From Theristus sp. LFF4_11 (Eukaryota; Nematoda; Chromadorea; Monhysterida; Xyalidae): DNA of 64,000 nt. Shown in pieces: positions 18,917 to 26,561 of the stretch (positions within the stretch are counted from its first letter, which is position 1; each line of letters starts with the position of its first letter). The DNA is taken from positions 1 to 64,000 of the forward strand of contig JASANC010004355.1 of NCBI GenBank assembly GCA_030248135.1, written 5' to 3'. Below the pieces are notes generated by a model. That model worked only from the letters and a program-made list of their open reading frames with translations, was not told the origin of the DNA and did not search any database. A program made the position numbers and the translations under genes.

Positions 18917-20128
18917 ATGAATACCAACGATCCAAACTACAACGTATTTGACCATATGGTACAAGTATGTTCAGGGAAATGGGATGTAGTTGCTAGTAGA
19001 TATAATCTACTTGCTGATGCTGCGGCCCGATATCCACGTCAAACCCCTTGTCCGATTTCTGGAGAAGGAAAAACCAAGTTTCGATTCCAGCGTGGCTGGG
19101 AAGATTCTGGTCTTGGTTACCACAATGATAGAGGCGCACTCAGCATTTTGCAGGTCGTATCTGAAATTGAAGGTATCAACAAAGGTGAAGCCGCTAAACG
19201 TCTCATTGCGATGTGTGGTGGTTCTAACGTCGACTTTAACCCTAAACAGGTTAAAGCCATACGCAACCGAACGTTTAAATTAGACGAAAAGGAAGCGAAA
19301 AAGCGTTGTAACTCGATACAAAAAGTACTTAAAGAATGTACTCCTGCTTCTGAGTCGGACATCGTAAAGATGTACTTTAAAACTCGCACAGGTCTAGATT
19401 ACAACGTAATACCTGACAGCTTACTGTTTCATCCTGAGTTAGCATATTATGAATATGATAATCAGAAAAAGAAGCCAGTATTCGCAGGTAAACATCCTGC
19501 ATTAGTTTGTAAATTTGTCGATGTAGATGGGCAAGGTATTACCTTACACCGGATATTTCTTCAAGTTAACGCTGATGGCTCAGTGAGCAAGCTAAAGCAA
19601 GAATCAAAAGTCGAAAAAGGAGTGTTCATTGACCCTAAAAAGGTCATGAGTCCAGCGCGTGACATGTCTCGTGGAAATATTCGACTTTTCGATAAGGACG
19701 GTATTACAGAAGCACCTATGGGTGGTTTTGTAGGCAGTTTCACTGAGGGTGTTGAAACTGGAATGGCTGTTCTAAATGCAACAGGTATAAGTACTATGGC
19801 CTGCTATTCGGATACTATCTTGGCTAACCAAGATGTTGATAGAATGGTAGAAAAGAACCTTAAATTTGTTGTCATCTGGGGTGATAAAGACGCTGGTTTT
19901 GCTGGCCAAGATAAGGCTTTCAAATTAGCGCGTAAGTTTCGCCGTAAAGGTGTTGAAGCTCAAGTAGTGTTACCGTCATTACCTATAACAGGAAAAGGCG
20001 TTGACTGGGAAGACGAATTGAAAGCATTTGGTCCAGACCATCTGCTAGATATGATGACTCGCTCAGTCACTTATGATGAAGCTAAAGCAGAACACGAGAA
20101 ATTCGTTGAAGCTGGAGGCGTATCATGA
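18917..20128 (+). CDS. Toprim primase-like protein
   Basis: The start is ATG 18917, 7 bases after GAAGGA; the in-frame TTG at 18902 precedes this site. The 403-residue product has an N-terminal primase-like region with T-P-C-P-I-S-G-E-G and F-x-F-x-R-G-W-x-D-S-G motifs near residues 35-65. A C-terminal Toprim domain has the catalytic E in F-T-E-G-V-E-T-G near 275 and the acidic D-K-D-A-G near 340, with a closing G-V-D-W-E-D-E-L. Similar plasmid and phage proteins prime replication or lagging-strand synthesis after transfer. The stop overlaps the ferredoxin start (ATGA). The zinc ligands of classic DnaG-type primases are not evident. Confidence 0.75.
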   Translation: MNTNDPNYNVFDHMVQVCSGKWDVVASRYNLLADAAARYPRQTPCPISGEGKTKFRFQRGWEDSGLGYHNDRGALSILQVVSEIEGINKGEAAKRLIAMCGGSNVDFNPKQVKAIRNRTFKLDEKEAKKRCNSIQKVLKECTPASESDIVKMYFKTRTGLDYNVIPDSLLFHPELAYYEYDNQKKKPVFAGKHPALVCKFVDVDGQGITLHRIFLQVNADGSVSKLKQESKVEKGVFIDPKKVMSPARDMSRGNIRLFDKDGITEAPMGGFVGSFTEGVETGMAVLNATGISTMACYSDTILANQDVDRMVEKNLKFVVIWGDKDAGFAGQDKAFKLARKFRRKGVEAQVVLPSLPITGKGVDWEDELKAFGPDHLLDMMTRSVTYDEAKAEHEKFVEAGGVS

Positions 20129-20382
20129 GTCACACTATCAGGATTACGCTAGATGAAGTACGTAAGAAACCACAAGTGATACTCAAGACGATGGAGGACA
20201 AACGTTCTGCACCTGAGAGTCATTGTCGAGGTGGTCATTGCGGTGTATGTAAATGCACGTTAAAAGCGGGGAAGGTACGATATCTGAGGGAACCATTAGC
20301 GTTTCTGGATGATCATGAGTTTCTTCCTTGCGTCAGTATCCCTGACACGGAAACTGTGGAAATCGAACTTGAGGCTGGCTAA
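20125..20382 (+). CDS. Small [2Fe-2S] ferredoxin coupled to the primase gene
   Basis: The 85-residue product carries C-R-G-G-H-C-G-V-C near residues 32-40 and a fourth Cys in F-L-P-C near 73, the plant-type 2Fe-2S ligand spacing (C-x4-C-x2-C plus distal C). Length and layout resemble YfaE, which maintains the radical cofactor of class Ia ribonucleotide reductase. The ATG overlaps the primase stop and a GGAGG sits upstream, so translation is coupled. Either the partner is an iron-sulfur or radical enzyme of host nucleotide metabolism, or the primase itself is redox linked; both are inference. Confidence 0.75.
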   Translation: MSHTIRITLDEVRKKPQVILKTMEDKRSAPESHCRGGHCGVCKCTLKAGKVRYLREPLAFLDDHEFLPCVSIPDTETVEIELEAG

Positions 20383-20844
20383 CTAGCCTCCCTCTTGTTC
20401 GGTTGTCCGTTTCTCTTCCTTAATACCAAGTATATCTTTCAAATCCCGTATAATCGCATCCATTCTACCTTCAGAATAATTGGCCCTCTGTTTTACCAAT
20501 AAAAAATTAACGTCATATTGGTCAATTATCTTAAGCTTTGCTGTAATTTCTTTATGTTCTACGCCCCAGCGCTCATCGGGGAGTAAGAAGACACAGAGCG
20601 CAACAGTTGGTGTTTTTCGTTTATCTATAAAAATAAAATCAGGAATAATAGCGTTCGTAATCATGCCCATACTGTCCATTAACTTAAAGACAAGGCTTGT
20701 CTGATCATCTATTTCACGTTTGATATCATATTTCGACAGTACCTCTATATCCTCGATAGTACGTTTAACTAGGCCCAAATGAAGCATGTGTTCAGCTGGC
20801 AACCAATGAATGTCGTTGATTGTGTAAGAGTTAAATGTATTCAC
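20383..20844 (-). CDS. Hypothetical protein, 153 residues
   Basis: A GTG start at 20844 has an AAGG ribosome site. The protein is soluble, with a central hydrophobic I-P-D-F-I-F-I-D strand followed by K-x-K/T and V-A-L-C-V-F-L-L, a spacing that loosely recalls nuclease-fold cores (D, then a lysine-rich turn and a strand), but this is not enough for assignment. It ends back to back with the ferredoxin gene (stops adjacent), so the two are convergent. Confidence 0.6.
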   Translation of the reverse strand: MNTFNSYTINDIHWLPAEHMLHLGLVKRTIEDIEVLSKYDIKREIDDQTSLVFKLMDSMGMITNAIIPDFIFIDKRKTPTVALCVFLLPDERWGVEHKEITAKLKIIDQYDVNFLLVKQRANYSEGRMDAIIRDLKDILGIKEEKRTTEQEGG

Positions 20845-20905
20845 AAAATGTACCTTGTACTAATAATGCTGATACTTTAACACTGCATCAAATTGAGCAT
20901 CGCAG

Positions 20906-21871
20906 TTAAGGTGTGAAAATACGGAGATTATCAAACATGGGTTGCGTGTATATCCGACGTCCATCAGCGACAAACCTTTCTCCAATTTCAAGTTGTGAAA
21001 TAAACGGTGTCTGCGAGAGACAAAGCACAATCTCATCACTACCTTTTTCACTTTCTGCGTGCAGTTCATAAAGAGTTTTCATTATCACGCGGTATGTTCT
21101 GCCAGAGGGAAAATGGTAGCGTATTGCTCTACTAGCAAATTGAGCGTACTTTTTAAAGGAAGCATAGGCCGCAATATTAGTTCTTTGATGCCATTCTTCT
21201 GGCGTTGAGAAGCGTGTCGCGAACCGTAAAAATCTTAAGGGTGTGTTTAGAGCTCTAGCCTTCATCTCTTCAAGCCTTGAGCCTACCGGCGCATTTGAAG
21301 AGTTATCTGCCTCTATTACTTCGTTGATAACGATATCACCGTTGTGTGTCATCGTTGTGTTTAATGTTAACCCTTTGATATCTAAATATGCGTGCAGCAT
21401 TGAGAGTTTTGACAAAAGGGTATCGGATAGGCTGTAAGTACCTCTACCATCCCACATTGAAAAAGGCTGCGTCTCTGATGGACTTAGCTTAATCATTACA
21501 TGATGTCCATCGTAGAGTTCACGCACATAGTTGTCATTAAAGAATGCTCGATCGATAGGCATCCTCTCCGTTGTGTTCCAAGATGGTCCTTCGGCCCCGG
21601 TTTCCCATTTGCTTTTATCATAGTCCACCATATCACACAGGTTTCTTGGCAAGGGAAGGAAATAACCGCCAGTTATGAAATGGCTGACTCGCCGCCTAAG
21701 ATTGATTGATGCGTCATCGAAGGAGTCGAAATGCGCTTTTTGGGTGTCATTTTTATGAATATATCGAACTACATAGTTACCCTTGTCATTAGACAACCCC
21801 AGCGCTTCAATAGATAAAGAAATCTGACCTTTACCCTTAGGGTGTAATAGAGTTATGTTTTTATTGTTCAC
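20906..21871 (-). CDS. Hypothetical protein, 321 residues
   Basis: GTG start at 21871 with only a weak ribosome site. Soluble, mixed composition, no signal peptide or membrane span. Notable segments are an R-R-R-V-S-H-F region near residue 60 and N-E-V-I-E-A-D-N near 190. I recognise no family. It shares direction with the small 153-residue gene downstream (61 bases apart), so they may be one operon. Confidence 0.6.
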   Translation of the reverse strand: MNNKNITLLHPKGKGQISLSIEALGLSNDKGNYVVRYIHKNDTQKAHFDSFDDASINLRRRVSHFITGGYFLPLPRNLCDMVDYDKSKWETGAEGPSWNTTERMPIDRAFFNDNYVRELYDGHHVMIKLSPSETQPFSMWDGRGTYSLSDTLLSKLSMLHAYLDIKGLTLNTTMTHNGDIVINEVIEADNSSNAPVGSRLEEMKARALNTPLRFLRFATRFSTPEEWHQRTNIAAYASFKKYAQFASRAIRYHFPSGRTYRVIMKTLYELHAESEKGSDEIVLCLSQTPFISQLEIGERFVADGRRIYTQPMFDNLRIFTP

Positions 21872-21958
21872 CTAACAATTACCTTCGTACCACAATTAGA
21901 CATATAGGTTATCATCCGTTTCTGTACAGCAAGGTATATAGTCACGTTAATACTTTTA

Positions 21959-22213
21959 TTAATTTCTGCCCTTGCTTGATTTTGTTGTCGCATCGTTTTC
22001 ACCAAAAAACAAACCTTCACGCCAGTTTTTTACAAAAACAATTCGAGGCCAATGAGCAGCTAACAAAATAGCAATCACTGATGCTAATACAAATCGAAAA
22101 AATCCAAATTGAAGAATTGGTACCACTGGACTGAGAAAAGCTATAATTGGGTCAGCGAACAAAAAGCTAAAGAACATATGCCCGCTCGCAATAAGTGTTG
22201 CGGCGTTTTTCAA
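21959..22213 (-). pseudogene. IS-truncated copy of a small membrane protein gene
   Basis: The frame runs from the IS boundary to a stop at 21959 and is clearly paralogous to the intact 88-residue gene at 25863-26129; both share L-F-x-D-P-I-I-A-F-L-S-P and I-L-Q-F-G-F-F-R-F-V-L-A. The only start is a TTG two bases inside the IS junction, and the first few codons differ from the paralogue. I infer the IS removed the original 5' end and ribosome site. Two membrane spans remain, so it may still be expressed from a promoter in the IS. Confidence 0.65.
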
Positions 22214-22233
22214 GGTAGTTGTCGCCTGAGCTG

Positions 22234-23181
22234 TTAAGCAGCTTCTTTTTTGTTCTCTGGGTTTAATTTCACATCACCGATTTCCTCCCAGTTTCTAATA
22301 CCCTTTGACCAGCGGTTAGGGTTCTTTTTTTGCGCTTTGGTATATAGCTCATGGCGTTTTGCCAATATCGCTTTATCTTCACCATTATGGCGTTGCGCTG
22401 GTGTCACGAATTTGATGCGACTATGCCTGTGCTCAGTGTTGTACCATTGAGCGAAGCCTTTCATCCAAGCTCTTGCATCTTCAAGGCTTTTAAAGCCTTC
22501 GCTTGGCCAGCGGTGACTGTATTTGACCGTGCGGAACAATGATTCTGAGTACGGATTATCATTGCTGACACCGGGGCGGCTACGAGAGCCAATGACACCC
22601 ATATCAAGCATTTTGGCTTGCATCGTTAGGCACTTCATCGGGCTACCGTTATCTGAATGCAATACCACGTCTTTTTTAACGCATTTCTCAGACCAGAGCG
22701 TGCGCTCAAGCAATTGGGCAGCATGTTCACCTGATTCACTGTCATGAACTTCCCACCCGACAACCTTACGGCTGAAGATGTCGATTATCATGTAGAGGTA
22801 GAAGAACCGACCAATGACCGTTGACGGGCAGTAACTAATATCCCAAGTCCACACTTGGTTTGGCGCTGTCGCTGTGTACCCCTTAGGTTTAGCTCGGCTA
22901 CCTTTAGGTTTTGCTTTACCTCGATGGGTTAGCTGGTCATTGGCTTTCAACACACGATAAAAGCTCGATTCAGACGCGAGATATTGCCCGTTATCTGCCA
23001 GCATTGGCACTATCTGACTTGGCCCTAAATTGGCGTATTCTTCTTGGTTACAGGTAGCTAATATCGCTTGCTGCTCTTCCTCAGTGAGCTTGTTACTCGG
23101 TTCTGGCCTATCAGCTGTAGGTCTTTTGTCACCACTGATTTCACCGCTTTCCTGCCAGCGTTGTAATGTGCGTACAGACAT
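22234..23181 (-). CDS. IS3-family transposase OrfB (DDE integrase core)
   Basis: The 315-residue frame from ATG 23181 shows the rve core: W-T-W-D-I-S-Y (first D), H-S-D-N-G-S-P (second D) and N-P-Y-S-E-S-L-F (E), with the Y-N-T-E-H-R-H-S-R-I box typical of IS3 after it. The same frame is open upstream to the slippery site at 23310-23316, so the working product is probably the OrfAB fusion made by -1 frameshifting; the internal ATG may give OrfB alone. It catalyses cut and strand transfer of the element. Confidence 0.9.
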   Translation of the reverse strand: MSVRTLQRWQESGEISGDKRPTADRPEPSNKLTEEEQQAILATCNQEEYANLGPSQIVPMLADNGQYLASESSFYRVLKANDQLTHRGKAKPKGSRAKPKGYTATAPNQVWTWDISYCPSTVIGRFFYLYMIIDIFSRKVVGWEVHDSESGEHAAQLLERTLWSEKCVKKDVVLHSDNGSPMKCLTMQAKMLDMGVIGSRSRPGVSNDNPYSESLFRTVKYSHRWPSEGFKSLEDARAWMKGFAQWYNTEHRHSRIKFVTPAQRHNGEDKAILAKRHELYTKAQKKNPNRWSKGIRNWEEIGDVKLNPENKKEAA

Positions 23182-23273
23182 ACCAACTTCTTCACAGGCT
23201 TTCTCTTTTCTAGCACCTGAGCTGACTGCTTCATCAATCAGAGATGCGTAATGCTGCCTATCTGTGAGTGAGG

Positions 23274-23765
23274 TTAATTGTCCTCGTCTTCCCCCCAGTA
23301 GGCATTTAACTTTTTTCTGAGCACCAACAACGCTGCCGTTTCAGCAAGCGCAGCATCTTTGCGCTTTAACTCTCTTTCTAACTCTTTAATCCGCTTACGA
23401 TCATCCTTTCGCTCTTGGGTTAATTGCTTACGTTGCTGGGCTTTAGTTTGATTGCCTGCAATGCAGCTTCGCTTCCATTCTTTAACTTGCTCAGGGTAAA
23501 GCCCTTTTTCACGGCAATACTCACTTAACTCAATTTCGCTCAATGCTGCTGTTTCTAAAACAATTGAGAACTTTTGCTCTGGTGACCAACCATCTGAACT
23601 ATTGCTATCTGCCAAACTAGAACCTGCTTGTAAATACTTATCTCGCCATGAATACAAAGTAGATAAGTTGATACTCTCTAGCTTTGCGAATTGGCGTAAT
23701 GATAAGCCACTTTCAACCAGCTTTCTAATGATGGCTTTCTTATGATCTTCAGGATAATGCTTCAC
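23274..23765 (-). CDS. IS3-family OrfA, DNA-binding protein
   Basis: The 163-residue product contains two helix-turn-helix segments (about residues 5-48 and 62-95, the second starting W-S-P-E-Q-K-F) and a Lys/Arg/Glu-rich coiled coil at 110-150. It binds the IS ends and supplies the N-terminus of the OrfAB transposase by frameshifting near its 3' end. The ATG at 23765 lies 57 bases inside the right end. Confidence 0.9.
   Translation of the reverse strand: MKHYPEDHKKAIIRKLVESGLSLRQFAKLESINLSTLYSWRDKYLQAGSSLADSNSSDGWSPEQKFSIVLETAALSEIELSEYCREKGLYPEQVKEWKRSCIAGNQTKAQQRKQLTQERKDDRKRIKELERELKRKDAALAETAALLVLRKKLNAYWGEDEDN
23310..23316 (-). other. Programmed -1 frameshift site of the IS
   Basis: On the - strand the heptamer A AAA AAG sits in the OrfA frame (R-K-K codons). 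A -1 slip here leads into the open OrfB frame without a stop, joining the two. This is the classic IS3-family signal. Confidence 0.8.
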
Positions 23766-23850
23766 TAATATCTAACTTACCGCTCCCTGTTATATTTTTA
23801 TGAAAAACTGAGGCGACAACTATCCTGACACAGGGGGGTTGAGACTAAAG

Positions 23851-23976
23851 CTAATACACCAAAACGAATTGAATTAAGAACGGGTTCGAACTATTACTCA
23901 TTACTGGGATACATGCACACGCTAGCGCCAAACCAAATGTGCTTTTGATGTAATTAATTCGATTCTTTTTAAGCAT
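23851..23976 (-). CDS. Small ORF, 41 residues
   Basis: ATG at 23976 starts 5 bases after the stop of the 58-residue gene upstream, within the same run of tiny genes. The product has a basic N-terminus (M-L-K-K-N-R) followed by a hydrophobic stretch with A-L-A-C-A-C. The ribosome site is weak. It is the last gene before the IS. Confidence 0.4.
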   Translation of the reverse strand: MLKKNRINYIKSTFGLALACACIPVMSNSSNPFLIQFVLVY

Positions 23977-23981
23977 CTGGT

Positions 23982-24158
23982 TTATTCACTTGTGATTTTG
24001 CTTTGCTTGTATTGGTTCGCTTCATACTCTACTAGCCCTAACAAAGTACAAAAGCCTATAACAGGAATCATTACCCAAAACACTCTAGGTTCTTTCACAA
24101 GATAAGCACCGATAACAACAATCATTGTAGAAAATACGAACCTAAATAAACTGTTCAT
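23982..24158 (-). CDS. Small membrane protein, 58 residues
   Basis: ATG 24158 has AAGGGAA just upstream, and its start abuts the stop of the neighbouring 68-residue gene. Two hydrophobic spans (about residues 6-20 and 27-42) with a polar tail. Unknown family. It belongs to the chain of tiny membrane genes on this strand. Confidence 0.6.
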   Translation of the reverse strand: MNSLFRFVFSTMIVVIGAYLVKEPRVFWVMIPVIGFCTLLGLVEYEANQYKQSKITSE

Positions 24159-24159
24159 T

Positions 24160-24366
24160 TTATTCCCTTGTCTCGGATTTGAATTGGTAATAAAAATTGC
24201 ATCCCATTACCACTAACATTAATGGAACATAAGTCACCGCGACTCCATAAAGTTCTATGAAGTCACCTTGTACTGGTGTGTAACCATAAAAATGATACAC
24301 GATTGAAAATACGCCGGTAATAAACCCAAAGACCGCACAGTAAGTAAATCCAAACTTGTTCACCAT
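24160..24366 (-). CDS. Small membrane protein, 68 residues
   Basis: Two membrane spans (about 5-24 and 40-58) joined by a short loop with Y-T-P-V-Q-G-D. The start overlaps the end of the 118-residue gene by 7 bases, so translation is coupled. Unknown function. Confidence 0.65.
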   Translation of the reverse strand: MVNKFGFTYCAVFGFITGVFSIVYHFYGYTPVQGDFIELYGVAVTYVPLMLVVMGCNFYYQFKSETRE

Positions 24367-24716
24367 GATTCTTTATTGCTCTCTAGTTCACCGTAACTCT
24401 GAGCTACAGACACCAAATCAATTTCATCTCCATCGTCGCTATTAATCCAACCAATAACGTGTTCCGACGTCTTAGGGCCATATTTTTTTCGAATATGTCT
24501 AAGGTACTTAGAACCCACAAGGTAAAAGCCAATAGTAACTTTAAATAAAATTGCTAAAGCGAAGATAGAAACAACAGCAAAACCACCATTTATATCGATG
24601 ACCATTTTTAGCAGGGTTATTAACAAAAATGACATCAAAAAACCTGCCAAAAACGAAGCAGAAAAAGAAATGCTATCGATGTTTTTTCCAGCTTTCCATT
24701 TGGTAAGATGATTCAT
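24360..24716 (-). CDS. Membrane protein, 118 residues
   Basis: ATG 24716 is chosen because AGAAGGAA precedes it; a longer frame exists upstream but overlaps the neighbour. Two long spans (about residues 20-42 and 46-65), then a basic K-Y-L-R-H-I-R-K-K-Y-G patch and an acidic C-terminal cytoplasmic tail. Unknown family. Confidence 0.65.
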   Translation of the reverse strand: MNHLTKWKAGKNIDSISFSASFLAGFLMSFLLITLLKMVIDINGGFAVVSIFALAILFKVTIGFYLVGSKYLRHIRKKYGPKTSEHVIGWINSDDGDEIDLVSVAQSYGELESNKESW

Positions 24717-24720
24717 GTCT

Positions 24721-24939
24721 TTATTCCTTCTCATTATTTTGGTTGGGATAAGAAGAGCTTTCTGTAGACAAAAATCCATACGCGATTACACCAACACCAA
24801 GTGATGCAAGAAGAATAGATGCACCATTTTCATAAAGCATATGAGATAACTCAGTCGGGTATTTGTTATGCATTAGAATGCCAATAAATAGTAAAATAAG
24901 CCCTGAAATCAGGAATTTTAAAGAGCTTTTGTTGACCAT
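24721..24939 (-). CDS. Small membrane protein, 72 residues
   Basis: Two spans (about 8-24 and 41-57) and a polar, Asn/Glu-rich tail. Separated by 3 bases from the gene upstream and 4 from the gene downstream. Unknown function; part of the small-membrane-protein operon. Confidence 0.65.
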   Translation of the reverse strand: MVNKSSLKFLISGLILLFIGILMHNKYPTELSHMLYENGASILLASLGVGVIAYGFLSTESSSYPNQNNEKE

Positions 24940-24942
24940 AAT

Positions 24943-25320
24943 TTATTCCTTTGTTGATTTTAATGACTTTAACCATGCTGGATTGCGAAACGTGAACTTT
25001 AAGTCATCATCCATGAAAAACATTGGCCCAAAAATTAACATAAACATAGATGAAAGCCATGCCGCTAGAGCAACTGCAATTAGTGTGAAATCCTGAAGCT
25101 GTTTTGACCCTACTGGCAACATATCTCTTAAACCAAATAGGCCTGTAACAACTGCTCTATCAAACAGAAATGTAAACGCTAACGTCACACCAAAAAACAC
25201 CGCAAATATGGAATTGAAGTCCGAGTCATCATCTGATTCTGAGGTTCGATTAACAACCAATTTGACAGCGCCAATAAGCGCAATCACTAATAGAAAGGCA
25301 GCCCAGTAAACATCTAGCAT
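24943..25320 (-). CDS. Membrane protein, 125 residues
   Basis: Three likely membrane spans (about 4-22, 39-58 and 80-102), with an acidic E-S-D-D-D-S-D loop after the first. Four bases separate it from the secreted Cys-motif gene upstream. Unknown family. Confidence 0.65.
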   Translation of the reverse strand: MLDVYWAAFLLVIALIGAVKLVVNRTSESDDDSDFNSIFAVFFGVTLAFTFLFDRAVVTGLFGLRDMLPVGSKQLQDFTLIAVALAAWLSSMFMLIFGPMFFMDDDLKFTFRNPAWLKSLKSTKE

Positions 25321-25324
25321 TGTT

Positions 25325-25621
25325 TCATTCCTCTATCGATATTACAGATCCAGTGCAAAGTATTTCGATGCAAAACGAACCGCTAAAAGTCGTCCCTTCA
25401 GGACAAACCGAAGAGGATTGTTCAAGTTCTAATTTTCCGTTTTTAAGCACATATGAACGTTTAATAGGAAGTTCCGTAAAAGAATACGTCGGATTAAAAC
25501 CGGAAGGGCAAATAGACGCCTCCAGTATTTTCTTGACCATATTTTGCTCAGGTAGTTTATCTTCGGCGAAGCTGATTGAGGTAACAAAAACAGCCATTGT
25601 TAGTAAGTGTTTTAATTTCAT
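25325..25621 (-). CDS. Small secreted protein with C-P-x-G Cys units
   Basis: A 98-residue product with a signal peptide (M-K-L-K-H-L-L start, cleavage near S-F-A at 19). After it come I-C-P-S-G-F and V-C-P-E-G-T-T-F-S-G-S-F-C, the same module that builds the giant protein at the left edge, then one more Cys. It may interact with, or derive from, the giant TraN-like protein; only the motif similarity is seen. It is the only exported soluble protein in this chain. Confidence 0.65.
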   Translation of the reverse strand: MKLKHLLTMAVFVTSISFAEDKLPEQNMVKKILEASICPSGFNPTYSFTELPIKRSYVLKNGKLELEQSSSVCPEGTTFSGSFCIEILCTGSVISIEE

Positions 25622-25653
25622 AAACTACTCCATAGATTAGCTTCTGGTTCCGA

Positions 25654-25841
25654 TTCTGGAAACTGACTCAAGTTTTGGTCAAGAGTGAATTTCCAGAACC
25701 CTTCCATAAGTTGTTTTGAAAGTCATTTCTGACCGCATTTTGTCTGTAAAATTCTATACTACCACTATAATAAATTATGCAACTACACGGCGGTACAACT
25801 CGTTTTCCAGAAAACCAAACCTACAGTCTACATTTTCCAGA
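25654..25841. promoter_or_regulatory. Four copies of a TTTCCAGA box in an intergenic region
   Basis: TTCTGGAAA (25654-25662) and TTTCCAGAA (25690-25698) form a perfect 9-bp inverted repeat. TTTCCAGA recurs at 25804-25811 (within a TTTTCCAGAAAA palindrome) and 25834-25841. The 241-base gap between small membrane genes has no other feature. A repressor or activator operator for the downstream - strand genes is likely. Confidence 0.5.
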
Positions 25842-25862
25842 CATGTTTCTAGAGGGTATATT

Positions 25863-26129
25863 TCAGCTCTTGCTTGATTTTGTTGCAGCATCGTTTGCAC
25901 CAAAAAACTCACCTTCACGCCAGTTTTTTACAAAAACAATTTGATGCCAATGAGCAGCTAACAAAATAACCATTACTAATGCCAATACAAACCGAAAAAA
26001 TCCAAATTGAAGAATTGGTTCCCCCGGACTGAGAAAAGCTATAATGGGATCAGAGAACAGAACGGCAAAGAACATATATACGCACGCCAAAACCTCTATA
26101 AAACCTACTTTTATAAGTTGTCTTTTCAT
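25863..26129 (-). CDS. Small membrane protein, 88 residues (intact paralogue)
   Basis: Two hydrophobic spans (about 9-35 and 44-62) and a polar C-terminus with K-N-W-R-E-G. It is the intact relative of the IS-cut copy at 21959-22213, nearly identical across the middle of the gene at DNA level as well. ATG is supported by similarity to neighbours but the ribosome site (AAGGAAT) is modest. Unknown function. Confidence 0.65.
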   Translation of the reverse strand: MKRQLIKVGFIEVLACVYMFFAVLFSDPIIAFLSPGEPILQFGFFRFVLALVMVILLAAHWHQIVFVKNWREGEFFGANDAATKSSKS

Positions 26130-26140
26130 TATTCCTTAAC

Positions 26141-26260
26141 TCACTCATAGGGTCCGGGATATTTTGAATCAATAAACTGTCCAATATGCTCTGCCCCAAA
26201 AGCAACCATCAGAAGCCATACTGCCTGTGAAACTAAAAATGTAACTGGACTCTTAAGCAT
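26141..26260 (-). CDS. Tiny membrane peptide, 39 residues
   Basis: ATG 26260 is preceded by GAGGAATAAAC, a good ribosome site. One hydrophobic span (about residues 5-23) then a polar tail ending K-Y-P-G-P-Y-E. The gene lies in line with the others of this chain, 16 bases from its upstream neighbour. Confidence 0.55.
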   Translation of the reverse strand: MLKSPVTFLVSQAVWLLMVAFGAEHIGQFIDSKYPGPYE

Positions 26261-26276
26261 GTTTATTCCTCGTTAA

Positions 26277-26552
26277 TTATAAAAGACGCTTCCAGTCTTT
26301 TATGAAGTTTTTGACTGCTAAAACTAAAAATGAAATCAAGGCCACAAGAGCAAGCTTATCATAGCGATATAAAATTTTGTCTCTGATAACGTCTTCTAGT
26401 GGTTTTAAATGACCCGTGAACTCCAACCCATTAACTGCGTAGTTGCCAAGCACTAGAACCCCGAAATAGATGACTACCCCGAATGTTAAAGCCCAATGTG
26501 TTCTTTTCGACAAGCTAAATACATACAGAAACTCTATCACCCAATTAGGCAT
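26277..26552 (-). CDS. Membrane protein, 91 residues
   Basis: Two spans (about 18-36 and 66-82) separated by a charged loop rich in Asp/Arg/Lys. It starts 9 bases after the stop of the recombinase-like gene, so it is probably in the same transcript. Unknown family. Confidence 0.65.
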   Translation of the reverse strand: MPNWVIEFLYVFSLSKRTHWALTFGVVIYFGVLVLGNYAVNGLEFTGHLKPLEDVIRDKILYRYDKLALVALISFLVLAVKNFIKDWKRLL

Positions 26553-26561
26553 AACAATCCC

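Larger units (their letters stand above)
22216..23822 (-). mobile_element. IS3-family insertion sequence, about 1.6 kb
   Basis: The ends are inverted copies: TAGTTGTCGCCT at 22216-22227 and its complement AGGCGACAACTA at 23811-23822. If the ends are read as TG...CA the element is 22220-23818. It carries OrfA and OrfB on the - strand with a slippery A AAA AAG site between them. No clear target duplication is seen, so it may have recombined or decayed at an edge. It splits a chain of small membrane-protein genes. Confidence 0.8.

Noticed and set aside
22206..23830. Target-site duplication of the IS
   Set aside because: Bases outside the two ends do not repeat directly; only the inverted ends match.
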